DNA of 64,000 nucleotides from Microbacterium sp. H1-D42. GTDB taxonomy: Bacteria; Actinomycetota; Actinomycetes; Actinomycetales; Microbacteriaceae. Numbering within the stretch: position 1 is the stretch's first letter; every line of letters begins with the position of its first letter. Shown piece after piece: positions 20,767-29,779 of the stretch. A program made the position numbers and the translations under genes. The notes under the pieces were generated by a model. It searched no databases. It was not told where the DNA came from and worked only from the letters and a program-made list of their open reading frames with translations. The stretch covers positions 930,001-994,000 of the forward strand of contig NZ_CP093342.1 of assembly GCF_022637555.1 (NCBI RefSeq). Reading direction: 5' to 3'.

Positions 20767-20849
20767 AGGCTCGATGGTAAGGGAATTCCCTGAATAGAAG
20801 CCTCGACGCCGGCATCCGATGCCGGAGGTCGCCGACGCACAGGAGTGCC

Positions 20850-21074
20850 ATGACCACGTGGGAGTATCTGACCACACCGCTGCTGATCCACAACACGGCG
20901 GCGATCCTGAACAACTGGGGCAAGCAGGGCTGGGAGCTCGTGCAGGTCATTCAGGGCCCCGAGGGCGGCCTGGTCGCCTACTTCAAGCGCCCCGTGACGC
21001 AGAACGGCACCGAGAACGTCGGCCTCGCCGCCGCCGCCGAGGCATCGCGTCAGTTCGAGGGAGCCGGCCAGTGA
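20850..21074 (+). CDS. DUF4177-like small protein
   Basis: A 74-residue soluble protein. The pattern WEYLTTPLL...LNNWGKQGWELVQV...YFKRP matches the short DUF4177 family, whose function is unknown. The last 25 residues are Ala/Gly-rich. It is translationally coupled to the following ridA gene by a GTGA overlap, so the two are likely one transcript that diverges from the PBP gene. Confidence 0.75.
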   Translation: MTTWEYLTTPLLIHNTAAILNNWGKQGWELVQVIQGPEGGLVAYFKRPVTQNGTENVGLAAAAEASRQFEGAGQ

Positions 21075-21529
21075 GCATCGCAGCGCGTCTGGACGAGCTC
21101 GGCATCGAGCTGCCCGCTGTCTCGGCCCCGGTGGCTGCGTACGTCCCCGCCGTCGTGCACGGCGGCCTGGTCTACACCTCAGGGCAGCTGCCGTTCGTCG
21201 GCGGCGTGCTTCCTGCGACCGGCAAGGTCGGCGCAGAGGTGGATGCTGAGGATGCCAAGGTCTACGCCCGCACCTGCGCGCTGAACGCCCTCGCTGCCGC
21301 TGCCGCCGCTGCCGGCGGCGTCGACCGGATCGCCGGTGTGCTGCGGGTCGGCGGATTCGTGGCATCCGCCCCCGCCTTCACCGGCCAGCCCGGTGTCGTC
21401 AACGGATCCAGCGAAGTGCTCGGCGAGATCTTCGGCGATGCAGGCAAGCACGCGCGCGCCGCCGTCGGCGTCGCGGTGCTGCCGCTGGACACGCCGGTCG
21501 AGGTCGAGGTGACCTTCATCCTCGCCTGA
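21071..21529 (+). CDS. RidA-family protein (Rid/YjgF/UK114)
   Basis: A 152-residue Rid-family protein. RidA-type enzymes hydrolyse reactive enamine/imine intermediates from amino-acid metabolism. The region YVPAVVHGGLVYTSGQLPFVGG is typical of the subgroup, and the C-terminal SSEVLGEIFGDAGKHARAAVGV matches the conserved end. The arginine that marks active deaminases is replaced or shifted in this subgroup, so the exact activity is uncertain. The GTG start overlaps the previous stop. Confidence 0.88.
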   Translation: MSIAARLDELGIELPAVSAPVAAYVPAVVHGGLVYTSGQLPFVGGVLPATGKVGAEVDAEDAKVYARTCALNALAAAAAAAGGVDRIAGVLRVGGFVASAPAFTGQPGVVNGSSEVLGEIFGDAGKHARAAVGVAVLPLDTPVEVEVTFILA

Positions 21530-21542
21530 CGTCGGATGCTGC

Positions 21543-21582
21543 GAAGCGGCCCTCTGGAACGCAGGTTCCGGAGGGCCGCTTC
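21543..21582. terminator. Terminator between convergent ridA and acs
   Basis: An 18-bp stem (21543-21560 with 21565-21582) has one G-T pair and a GCAG loop. It lies 13 nt after the ridA stop and 11 nt before the acs stop on the other strand, so it can serve both genes. Confidence 0.8.
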
Positions 21583-21593
21583 GTGTGTGGTGC

Positions 21594-23561
<1,968 letters not shown>

Positions 23562-23913
23562 GGATTCGCTCCTTTGCGCGGATAAGAGATCGTGTCGGGG
23601 CACGACCGTGACACGGCGAATCTACTCGCGCCCCCGGCGGAAGCCTACTGTCGAAAGTTGGTACTGCGTGTCGCTTGGCAAGGGCCCTTGCAAATGCATA
23701 CACTGGCGACAGCCGATTTCGATATCCGGCTTCAGCGCGCCCGATACCCCCCGATGCGGGCATGCGCGTGGGCGGCACCTCATTCCCCCCGTGAGGTGCC
23801 GCCTTGCGCATTCCCGGGTGGTTCTCCTGCACAGATGACGGATCTCGCCGGTTGTGCACAGCACATGGGTTCTCGGGGAATCGGCGTCCGTCCGCCGACT
23901 TAGCGTCGTCGGC
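23562..23913. other. Intergenic region between acs and tadA with palindrome and hairpin
   Basis: No gene is visible in these 350 bp. The acs side holds CGTGTC/GACACG at 23591-23596 and 23610-23615 and a perfect 14-bp palindrome, GCAAGGGCCCTTGC, at 23678-23691; either may be an acs control site. A terminator-like hairpin, GGCGGCACCTCA (23771-23782) with its complement at 23792-23803, lies in the middle. TAGCGT at 23901-23906, 7 nt before the tadA ATG, is a possible leaderless -10. Confidence 0.5.
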
Positions 23914-24927
23914 ATGGCTGATCCCTTCGTGCTCCGACCTCGCGGTGTGCCGTCCCCGACGGCGACGGCCGAGGCCCCGTCTGCGCCGACCTTGTCGGTC
24001 GACCCCGCCTTCGGTGCACTGGCCGAGCATGTGCAGGATGCCGGGGTCACCGACATCTTCGTCAACGGCGCTCACGGACTCTTCATCGATCGTGGGGATG
24101 GTGCAGAGCAGGTCGCCGACTGGCGGGCATCCGAGCGCGAAGTGCGCGACCTCGCCGTCGCCCTGGTGGCCGCCGGTGGCCGACACCTCGACGATCAGTC
24201 GCCGTGCGTCGACGTGCGACTGGATTCGGGCATCCGCGTGCACGCCGTGCTGGCGCCGGTCTCGACATCCGGCACCGCGCTGTCGATCCGCGTGCCGCGC
24301 GTGCTCGGGGCCGACCTCGATGCGCTGGCCGCCTCCGGTACCTTCTCGGCAGCACAGCGCGCGTGGCTGGGCGCGCTGGTCGCACAGCGGGCGAACGTGC
24401 TGATCACCGGTGGCACCGGCACCGGAAAGACCACGCTGCTCTCGGCGCTGCTGTCGGAGGTCGGCGGCAGCGAGAGGATCGTCACGATCGAGGATGTCGC
24501 CGAGCTGCGCCCGCGGCATCCGCATCACGTCTCGCTGGAGGCTCGGCAGGCGAACCTCGAGGGGGCGGGCCGGATCACCCTGGCGGTGCTGGTGCGCGAG
24601 TCCCTGCGAATGCGTCCGGATCGGCTCGTGGTGGGGGAGTGCCGCGGAGAAGAGGTGCGCGAGCTGCTCACCGCGTTGAACACGGGGCACGACGGCGGCG
24701 CCGGAACGCTGCATGCCAGCAGCCTCGCCGACGTCCCCGCACGCATGGAGGCACTCGGGGCGCTCGCCGGGATGGATGCCGTCGCTCTCGCCCGGCAGGT
24801 GGTCAGCGCGTTCACCGTGGTGCTGCACCTGCAGCGCGACACCGACGGTCGGCGGCATATCGCTCGCGCCGGGCGGTTCGTGCTCTCCGCAGACCGGCTG
24901 GACATCGAGGAGGTGTCGCCGTGGTGA
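23914..24927 (+). CDS. TadA/CpaF-family type II/IV secretion ATPase
   Basis: Assembly ATPase of a Tad (Flp) pilus system. The 337-residue protein has the N-terminal domain with VTDIFVNGAHGLFIDRGDG, Walker A GGTGTGKTT, the Asp box IVTIEDVAELRPRHPHH, Walker B-region PDRLVVGECRGEE and the His box GTLHASS. The ATG at 23914 has no Shine-Dalgarno sequence but a -10-like element just upstream. It begins a tad locus that continues across an inserted element: tadB/C, pilin (split), two TadE-like genes. Confidence 0.93.
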   Translation: MADPFVLRPRGVPSPTATAEAPSAPTLSVDPAFGALAEHVQDAGVTDIFVNGAHGLFIDRGDGAEQVADWRASEREVRDLAVALVAAGGRHLDDQSPCVDVRLDSGIRVHAVLAPVSTSGTALSIRVPRVLGADLDALAASGTFSAAQRAWLGALVAQRANVLITGGTGTGKTTLLSALLSEVGGSERIVTIEDVAELRPRHPHHVSLEARQANLEGAGRITLAVLVRESLRMRPDRLVVGECRGEEVRELLTALNTGHDGGAGTLHASSLADVPARMEALGALAGMDAVALARQVVSAFTVVLHLQRDTDGRRHIARAGRFVLSADRLDIEEVSPW

Positions 24928-25850
24928 CCGTGGCGCGGCGCACAGGCGGGCTGTTCCGGCGCAGGGGAGCGGATGCTGTCGCTTCGCGCCCAGGTGATGC
25001 GGCCGCCGCGGTGCGCACACTTGCCGTCCTGTTGCAGGCCGGCGCGCGTCCGATGACGGCGTGGCAGCACCTTGCCGAGAGTGGTGATCCAGTCGCAGGG
25101 CGCGTGGTCGACCGCTGCGCCTCTGGTGCCGAGCTCGTCGGCGCGATCGATGCCGAGGGCGGTGCGTGGTCTGACGTCGCGGCGGCCTGGGAGATCGCGA
25201 CCACAGTGGGCGCGCCCCTGGCCGATGTGCTGCGCGCGCTGGCCGAATCGCTGCAGGACGCAGCCTCCGCTGCCGACGATGTGCGCATCGCACTGGCCGA
25301 ACCCACCGGCACAGCGCGGCTGCTGCTGTGGCTGCCGTTCGCAGGACTCCTGCTCGGACTCGCCCTCGGCTTCGACACCGTCGGGGTGCTGTTCACCAAT
25401 CCGTTCGGCGCCGTGTGCGTGGGGTTGGGCATCCTGTTGGTGCTCGTGGCCCGATGGTGGACCGCGCGGATGGTGCGCGCCGCACAGCCGGCGCCGGGCA
25501 CCCCTGGGATGCACGCCGAACTCGTCGCCGTCGCGCTCGCCGGCGGCGTGGGCATCCCGCGTGCGCTGCGGCTCGTCGAGCACAGCCCAGCCGATCTGCT
25601 CGCCGACCGTTCGAGCACGGACGCCGTGCTCGAGCTGTCCCGCTCGGCAGGGGTTCCGGCCGGCGAACTGCTGCGCGCCTCGGCATCCCAGCAGCGACAC
25701 GACGCCAGGGTGCAGGGCCGTGTGCGCGCCGCGCGGCTCTCTTCGAAGCTGCTGCTGCCGCTCGGCGCGTGCACGCTGCCCGCCTTCCTGCTGCTCGGTG
25801 TCGCCCCGCTGATGCTCAGCGTGCTCAGCTCCACGCCGTTGCCGATCTGA
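24924..25850 (+). CDS. TadB/TadC-like pilus assembly membrane protein
   Basis: A 308-residue inner-membrane platform protein of the Tad system. The N-terminal part has a T2SF-type helical domain (VRTLAVLLQAGARPMTAWQHLAE ... ALAESLQDAASAADDV); two membrane segments follow (about residues 136-180), then a second helical domain (MHAELVAVALAGGVGIPRAL) and a last membrane segment. One gene here appears to replace the usual separate tadB and tadC. The GTG overlaps the tadA stop (GTGA), so the two are coupled. Confidence 0.85.
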   Translation: MTVARRTGGLFRRRGADAVASRPGDAAAAVRTLAVLLQAGARPMTAWQHLAESGDPVAGRVVDRCASGAELVGAIDAEGGAWSDVAAAWEIATTVGAPLADVLRALAESLQDAASAADDVRIALAEPTGTARLLLWLPFAGLLLGLALGFDTVGVLFTNPFGAVCVGLGILLVLVARWWTARMVRAAQPAPGTPGMHAELVAVALAGGVGIPRALRLVEHSPADLLADRSSTDAVLELSRSAGVPAGELLRASASQQRHDARVQGRVRAARLSSKLLLPLGACTLPAFLLLGVAPLMLSVLSSTPLPI

Positions 25851-25880
25851 AGACGACCACAGGGCGAGCCACGCCCGCGG

Positions 25881-25915
25881 AAGAGAAGAAGAGAGAAGAA
25901 GAGAGAAGGAAAGAG
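25881..25915 (+). repeat. Polypurine tract before the pilin start
   Basis: A run of 35 purines, only A and G, lies directly before the pilin ATG at 25916. It includes several Shine-Dalgarno-like AAGGAAAG/AGAGAAGG words, so it may load ribosomes very strongly, as fits an abundant pilin. Confidence 0.7.
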
Positions 25916-26092
25916 ATGAACGACGAGACACAGCCTGTCGAGTCCCCGCCTGCGCGGGCGCGGACGGCGTCGACCCTGCCCACGCTGACCCGCCGCCGTG
26001 CGGCAGCCCTGTTCGCCGACGAGTCGGGAGCCGCGACTGCGGAGTACGCGATCACGACGATCGTCCCTCCCCGCGCGCCTACTGGACTCTGA
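25916..26092 (+). pseudogene. DUF4244 pilin-like gene, 5' part, cut by the integrated element
   Basis: The first 48 or so codons encode the N-terminus of a small Tad-locus pilin-like protein (DUF4244): a 30-residue leader, then FADESGAATAEYAITT, the start of the hydrophobic pilin helix with the Glu typical of Flp pilins. At base 26061 the host sequence ends and the frame runs into element DNA, adding IVPPRAPTGL-like residues before TGA at 26090. The rest of the gene is at 39330-39434. Joined, the parts give an uninterrupted 83-residue frame (AEYAITT followed by MAAVAFAGLL). The product made here lacks the membrane helix and cannot be a pilin. Confidence 0.9.
26038..26084. other. attL junction (core AT at 26060-26061)
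   Basis: Host pilin sequence ends and element sequence begins at 26060-26061. The only bases shared with the right junction in register are AT. The element side (26062-26084), set against the inverted element side of attR, matches at 13 of 23 positions, including CCCC at 8-11 and ACTG at 20-23 bases from the core. This is the imperfect dyad expected of a serine-integrase attP. Confidence 0.8.
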
Positions 26093-26155
26093 GTCAAGCC
26101 GGGTCCCCGCGCTCCCGCCCTTCCGATTCAGTACAAACGCCGAACGGAAGGCCGC

Positions 26156-26806
26156 ATGAGCGCCCCAGTCAGAGGAGAGGACGGCATGAATCCGAACAAC
26201 GACGAGGCTCGCAAGGGTGATCCCGAGTACCGCCAAGCGCTCGACGAGCGCCGCGAGCTCCGTGCCGCCGCGAAGCGTGACGGGACCCCCGAGCCGCCCC
26301 AGATCAAACGCCACCGTAAGACCGGGGAGATCGTCTACAGCAAGACGACCACCACCGAGGTTCGCCTCCGGGCGGCTCAGCGTGCGTCGGCGGCGGCGGA
26401 GATGAAGGCTCAGCGGTTCTCGTGGGACACCATCGCGCAGGTGCTCGGGTACAAGAACGGCCCCACCGCACGCAAGTCGGTCGAGCGGTACATCGAGCGC
26501 TTGCCGATGGAGTCGGTAAACCTCCTGCGCCGGATGGAGTTGGAGGACTTGGATCGCGCCGAGACGGCACTCGCCGACCGGATCGAGCAGGGCGACACCC
26601 AGGCCATCGACACGATGCTCAAGATCAAGCACCAGCGCGCCCGCCTGATAGGCCTCTATGACCAGGCGACGAGCGCGGCGAACTTCGACATCGAATTGAC
26701 GCTGGTGCAGACCACCACCGAGGTCGTGCGGCTGGTGCGGACGCACCCGGACATGACCATCGAGCAGATACTCGCGGCCATCACCACGGGCTCGGCCACC
26801 GACTAG
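26156..26806 (+). CDS. Helix-turn-helix protein, possibly terminase-small-subunit-like
   Basis: A 216-residue charged protein. Residues about 85-125 form an HTH (FSWDTIAQVLGYKNGPTARK), and the later part MLKIKHQRARLIGLYDQ resembles the helical region that follows the HTH in phage terminase small subunits and related proteins. That role is only a suggestion. I use the ATG at 26156, preceded by GGAAGG; in the excised circle it would overlap the integrase stop as ATGA. The ATG at 26186 has the stronger AGAGGAGAGG and is an alternative start. It is the first gene at the left end of the element. Confidence 0.65.
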   Translation: MSAPVRGEDGMNPNNDEARKGDPEYRQALDERRELRAAAKRDGTPEPPQIKRHRKTGEIVYSKTTTTEVRLRAAQRASAAAEMKAQRFSWDTIAQVLGYKNGPTARKSVERYIERLPMESVNLLRRMELEDLDRAETALADRIEQGDTQAIDTMLKIKHQRARLIGLYDQATSAANFDIELTLVQTTTEVVRLVRTHPDMTIEQILAAITTGSATD

Positions 26807-26864
26807 ATCACCGTGCCGGGGCGGTTTCTCCTCGGCAAACCAACCCTTACGAAAGGACGCCATC

Positions 26865-27437
26865 ATGGCAAAGGCAACACCCGCAAGCATCGAGCGCGAT
26901 CTCAAGTCGTCGCTGGAGAACTTCAAGGCACGCGCGGCCTCGATCAAAGACGCGTACCGCGCGACCCGTCAGAGCATCGTCGACGACGTGATGGCGTCGG
27001 ACTTCGCGAAGCAGGGTCGCCTGGAGAGCCTCGCCAACGAGACGCGGGGCAAGCTCGATTCGCTCCGGGGCGAGCAGGATTCGTACATCAAGACCGTGCG
27101 CTCCAAGGTGGAGCAGGACCTGATCGGCTACCAGGCTTCCGACGCGAACAGCGTGCTCCTGCGCCGGGATGCGGCGGACCGCGCCCGCAAGATCGCCGAC
27201 GAGTCGGAGGCTCTGGCAATGCTCGGCGACGCGATCCGTGGTGGTGATGACACCCTCGCGGATGCGGTCGGTTACCGTGCCCGCCAGACGGGCTGGATCA
27301 ACACCCTGGATGCTTACAAGGAGGCCCGCCCGGAGTCGGCGGACTCGGCGGCGGCGCTCGCGTTCGTGGAGGGGTTGGATTCGGACCCGGGCCACAACCT
27401 CGCGAACCAGATCACCTACTCCGCGCCCTCGGAGTGA
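26865..27437 (+). CDS. Helical protein of unknown function
   Basis: A 190-residue protein, nearly all helical by composition, with heptad-like stretches (LKSSLENFKARAASIKDAYRA; LESLANETRGKLDSLRGEQ) but no membrane segment or recognised motif. It is not assignable to a family. GAAAGGA precedes the ATG at a good distance, and a strong terminator follows the stop, so with 26156 it forms the first transcription unit of the element. Coiled-coil proteins of this kind occur in phage heads and scaffolds, but nothing specific supports that. Confidence 0.75.
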   Translation: MAKATPASIERDLKSSLENFKARAASIKDAYRATRQSIVDDVMASDFAKQGRLESLANETRGKLDSLRGEQDSYIKTVRSKVEQDLIGYQASDANSVLLRRDAADRARKIADESEALAMLGDAIRGGDDTLADAVGYRARQTGWINTLDAYKEARPESADSAAALAFVEGLDSDPGHNLANQITYSAPSE

Positions 27438-27456
27438 CGCGCCTCTCCCGCGCGTT

Positions 27457-27492
27457 GAGAGCCCCGGCCCCCTCGGGGGCGTCGGGGCTCTC
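27457..27492 (+). terminator. Terminator after the left-end unit
   Basis: GAGAGCCCCG at 27457-27466 pairs exactly with 27483-27492, and the inner C and G runs add further pairs. It separates the first element unit from the TIR operon. Confidence 0.75.
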
Positions 27493-27545
27493 TCATGCTT
27501 AGGAGTCCTCCGCCGGGGCCCGGGGGCGAGACCCGAGCGAACCGC

Positions 27546-27559
27546 TACGCTCATGTGTC
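27546..27559 (+). promoter_or_regulatory. Probable leaderless promoter of the TIR gene
   Basis: TACGCT at 27546-27551 lies 8 nt before the ATG, and no Shine-Dalgarno sequence is present. Confidence 0.45.
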
Positions 27560-28408
27560 ATGAAGGTGTTCATTAGCTGGTCAGGGCCGCGAAGTCAGAA
27601 ACTCGCCGATGCGTTGCGTGAATGGTTGCACGACGTTATCCAAAGCGTTGAATGCTTCTGCTCAACCGAAGATATCCGCGCAGGCCAACGTTGGAACAAC
27701 GAAGTGAACTCCTGGCTAGGGGAAACCGACTTTGGAGTGCTTTGTGTGACGTCCGAGAACGTCAAGGCTCCGTGGCTTAATTTTGAAGCCGGAGCTTTGG
27801 CCAAGCGCATCAACGACGATGCGCGTGTCGTGCCCGTAACGCTCGGGTTCGCCCCGTCTGCGCTTGACGAACCGCTAAAGCAGTTCAACGGAGTGCCAGC
27901 CAAAAAAGACGGCATCCTGCGCCTTGTAAAGTCGATAGCCGAAGTCGCGGGATCGAAAGTGGACATCGACCGTGCTTTTGCACTTTGGTGGCCCGACCTG
28001 GAAAAGAGAATCTCCGCGATCCCAGATTCGGATGAGAAGGTCTCACAACCGGAGCCTCCGGACGTGAACGAAATGTTCACCGACATCATGTCGTCGATTC
28101 GGGGGTTGTCGACCGATGTTCGTCACAACTACCCCGGCGACCGAGTCCCGCTGGCGGAATATACGGCCATGGCGGTGATCCTTGCCGAGAACGACAAACT
28201 GCGCGCGGATGTCGCGAGCGGGGTGTCGGGTGCGGTCCGGTATCTGCGCGAACATGCTCGCGACGAGATGCGTCACCGCAACCACACGGCGAGGCAGAAT
28301 CGTCAGGATCGCGCACGGAGAGAATTCAAGCTTGAAGAGTTGGCTGCTGAGGCTGAGCTGGACGCGGCCATGGCCGCACAGGATGAAACCGAAGACACAG
28401 AGCGCTAA
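27560..28408 (+). CDS. TIR-domain protein (candidate defence effector)
   Basis: A 282-residue protein with an N-terminal TIR domain: MKVFISWSGPRSQKLADALR, then STEDIRAGQRWNNEV, FGVLCVTSENVKAPW and LNFEAGALAKR, whose Glu lies where bacterial TIR NADases have the catalytic residue. The remaining half (from about residue 150) is unassigned and ends in a charged helix (REFKLEELAAEAELDAAM). Prokaryotic TIR proteins commonly degrade NAD+ during phage infection; that role here is inferred. Codon use is more AT-rich than in the host genes. A zinc-ribbon microgene, a membrane protein and four microproteins follow in the same direction. Confidence 0.88.
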   Translation: MKVFISWSGPRSQKLADALREWLHDVIQSVECFCSTEDIRAGQRWNNEVNSWLGETDFGVLCVTSENVKAPWLNFEAGALAKRINDDARVVPVTLGFAPSALDEPLKQFNGVPAKKDGILRLVKSIAEVAGSKVDIDRAFALWWPDLEKRISAIPDSDEKVSQPEPPDVNEMFTDIMSSIRGLSTDVRHNYPGDRVPLAEYTAMAVILAENDKLRADVASGVSGAVRYLREHARDEMRHRNHTARQNRQDRARREFKLEELAAEAELDAAMAAQDETEDTER

Positions 28409-28418
28409 GTGATTCTGC

Positions 28419-28577
28419 ATGGACGATCTCGAACGTCAGCGGCGGCTACGACTGGAGCGTGACGCACTGCTCGATACGCCGAACTGCCTGGCCTGCCTGC
28501 ACCGGATGGAGCCCACCGATGTCGACGGCGTGCCCGTGTGGCAGTGCCCGGAATGCGGGACCACACAACCGGCGTAG
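28419..28577 (+). CDS. Zinc-ribbon microprotein (52 residues)
   Basis: ATG at 28419 to TAG at 28575-28577. After a charged N-terminal helix (LERQRRLRLERDALL) the protein has two CxxC pairs, CLAC and CPEC, spaced as in a small zinc ribbon. It lies 10 nt after the TIR gene stop. There is no clear Shine-Dalgarno sequence, but the frame, the cysteine pattern and position make it a likely gene. Function unknown; it may assist the TIR protein. Confidence 0.65.
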   Translation: MDDLERQRRLRLERDALLDTPNCLACLHRMEPTDVDGVPVWQCPECGTTQPA

Positions 28578-28621
28578 CGCCCATGTGATCGGGTGTCCGG
28601 CCCCGCACTTATGCTGATGCT

Positions 28622-29212
28622 ATGTCGGCCTCGCCCTCGTGGATCAGCAGGCGGTGGAAGTCCCGCCGCTCAGCTGAAGAGCGCGCGAAACGCATTCGCA
28701 TGCTCAACGCTGAACTCGACGTCCGACGGGTGGCTTCTTCCGACCGCACCAAGACCATCGAGACCAAGGCGACCTTCGTTGTCGCCGTCGCGGCGCTCCT
28801 GGCGTCCGTCACGGGGTTGTCGCTCGTCACTTTGGAGACATTTCTTGTCGGACTAATCCCATTGGGGCTGATGGTGGCCGCCGTGGCCTCGGCGATGATG
28901 GCGCTGTGGCCACGCAAACTCGACGTGCCGTCGGCACGCTCATTGGTCGATACCCAGGTCGAGTCGCCCAAGACAGCCGACGAGCTCGACGATTTCATTC
29001 TCGAAGTCAAGGCCAAGGAAATCACCAAACGCGACGACCAGACGGAGGAGCGCGCGAAGCACACAGCACGCGCCTTCAAGTTCGTGTTCGCCGGACTGGT
29101 TTTCACGCTGTTAGTAGTAGCCCTCAACGCCCTCAGCCCTATCTGGAGTAGCAATGACGAAGCCGAACCCACCCAAACCCCAGTCAGCACCCAAGCCCCA
29201 ACCACGCCCTGA
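28622..29212 (+). CDS. Membrane protein with 2+1 transmembrane segments
   Basis: A 196-residue protein: basic N-terminus, two close membrane segments (about residues 55-73 and 79-99), a long charged helical stretch, a third membrane segment (about 148-168) and a Thr/Pro-rich tail. The segment TIETKATFVVAVAALLASV at the first membrane helix recalls the membrane effectors of Pycsar- and SLATT-type defence systems, but similarity by eye is weak. TATGCT at 28610-28615 lies 6 nt before the ATG, so a leaderless start is likely. Its place beside a TIR gene supports an effector role as a hypothesis. Confidence 0.7.
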   Translation: MSASPSWISRRWKSRRSAEERAKRIRMLNAELDVRRVASSDRTKTIETKATFVVAVAALLASVTGLSLVTLETFLVGLIPLGLMVAAVASAMMALWPRKLDVPSARSLVDTQVESPKTADELDDFILEVKAKEITKRDDQTEERAKHTARAFKFVFAGLVFTLLVVALNALSPIWSSNDEAEPTQTPVSTQAPTTP

Positions 29213-29273
29213 CGTGTCGATGGTGATGAATACGCTGACACACAGCGACGACACGCCATTGGAAACACGATGA
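29154..29273 (+). CDS. RPDV microprotein 1 (39 residues)
   Basis: First of four tandem paralogous microproteins. It has a Pro/Lys-rich N-terminus, then RPDVSMVMNTL. GGAG at 29145-29148 precedes the ATG, and its start overlaps the end of the membrane-protein gene in another frame. Its stop overlaps the next ATG (ATGA). The VF of the other three is VM here. No known family. Confidence 0.6.
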   Translation: MTKPNPPKPQSAPKPQPRPDVSMVMNTLTHSDDTPLETR

Positions 29274-29383
29274 GCGACGACGAGAAGCCGACGCCCGCGC
29301 CGTCTCGCCCCGACGTTGAGGCCGTGTTCAGGGAAGTCATGGCATCGCGGCATGACGAGCCGAAGGGGCAAAGCGATGAGTGA
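29270..29383 (+). CDS. RPDV microprotein 2 (37 residues)
   Basis: Second of the tandem set: a short Pro-rich start (EKPTPAPS), then RPDVEAVFREVMASRHDE. Coupled to copy 1 by ATGA and to copy 3 by an 8-base overlap. Confidence 0.65.
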   Translation: MSDDEKPTPAPSRPDVEAVFREVMASRHDEPKGQSDE

Positions 29384-29507
29384 CGCCACGACATCCCCTC
29401 CCGCACAGACGCCAGGGCCCGCGTCTGCGTCGGCTCGTCCTGACGTGGGGATGGTGTTCGAGACCCTGCTTGCATCGGGCGACCCGGGATCGAAGGAGAA
29501 GCCGTGA
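29376..29507 (+). CDS. RPDV microprotein 3 (43 residues)
   Basis: Third of the set: Pro/Ala-rich N-terminus, then RPDVGMVFETLLASGDPGS. It overlaps copy 2 by 8 bases and copy 4 by GTGA. Confidence 0.65.
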   Translation: MSDATTSPPAQTPGPASASARPDVGMVFETLLASGDPGSKEKP

Positions 29508-29635
29508 ATAGAGAAGCGAATCCGACTCCGCCGCCGCCCAAGCCCGCACGCCCGGACGTCGACCAGGTTTTTAAACAGGTGAGCGAGAACAAGCGTCCGC
29601 CGCGACCGCGCGAGGCTGATTCTCAGTCGGACTAG
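29504..29635 (+). CDS. RPDV microprotein 4 (43 residues)
   Basis: Last of the set, GTG start: ANPTPPPPKPA, then RPDVDQVFKQVSENKRPPRP, ending in an acidic Ser-rich tail. GGAGAAGCC precedes the start. A terminator-like hairpin follows the stop, closing the operon. Confidence 0.65.
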   Translation: MNREANPTPPPPKPARPDVDQVFKQVSENKRPPRPREADSQSD

Positions 29636-29636
29636 G

Positions 29637-29660
29637 GCCCGAGCCGCTGTTACCTCGGGC
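29637..29660 (+). terminator. Hairpin closing the TIR/microprotein operon
   Basis: GCCCGAG at 29637-29643 pairs with CTCGGGC at 29654-29660 around a 10-nt loop. Downstream to 29779 is the promoter region for the next operon, with no gene. Confidence 0.55.
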
Positions 29661-29779
29661 GGTTTGCGCGCTCTTGTGGGATCACATAGCCGGGAGAAGC
29701 CGTGCTTCTGATTGCCTTAGATGCGATGTTGGAGGCTTCTAGTACCCTCTTGTTTACATCGACGTGACTGGGAGTTGTT

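Noticed and set aside
23591..23615. CRP/GlxR-type site upstream of acs
   Set aside because: The CGTGTC/GACACG half-sites are too far apart for the TGTGA-N6-TCACA pattern.
26060..26092. Insertion-sequence-like target duplication at the element ends
   Set aside because: No direct repeat longer than the AT core and no terminal inverted repeats of transposon type; a serine integrase explains the junctions better.
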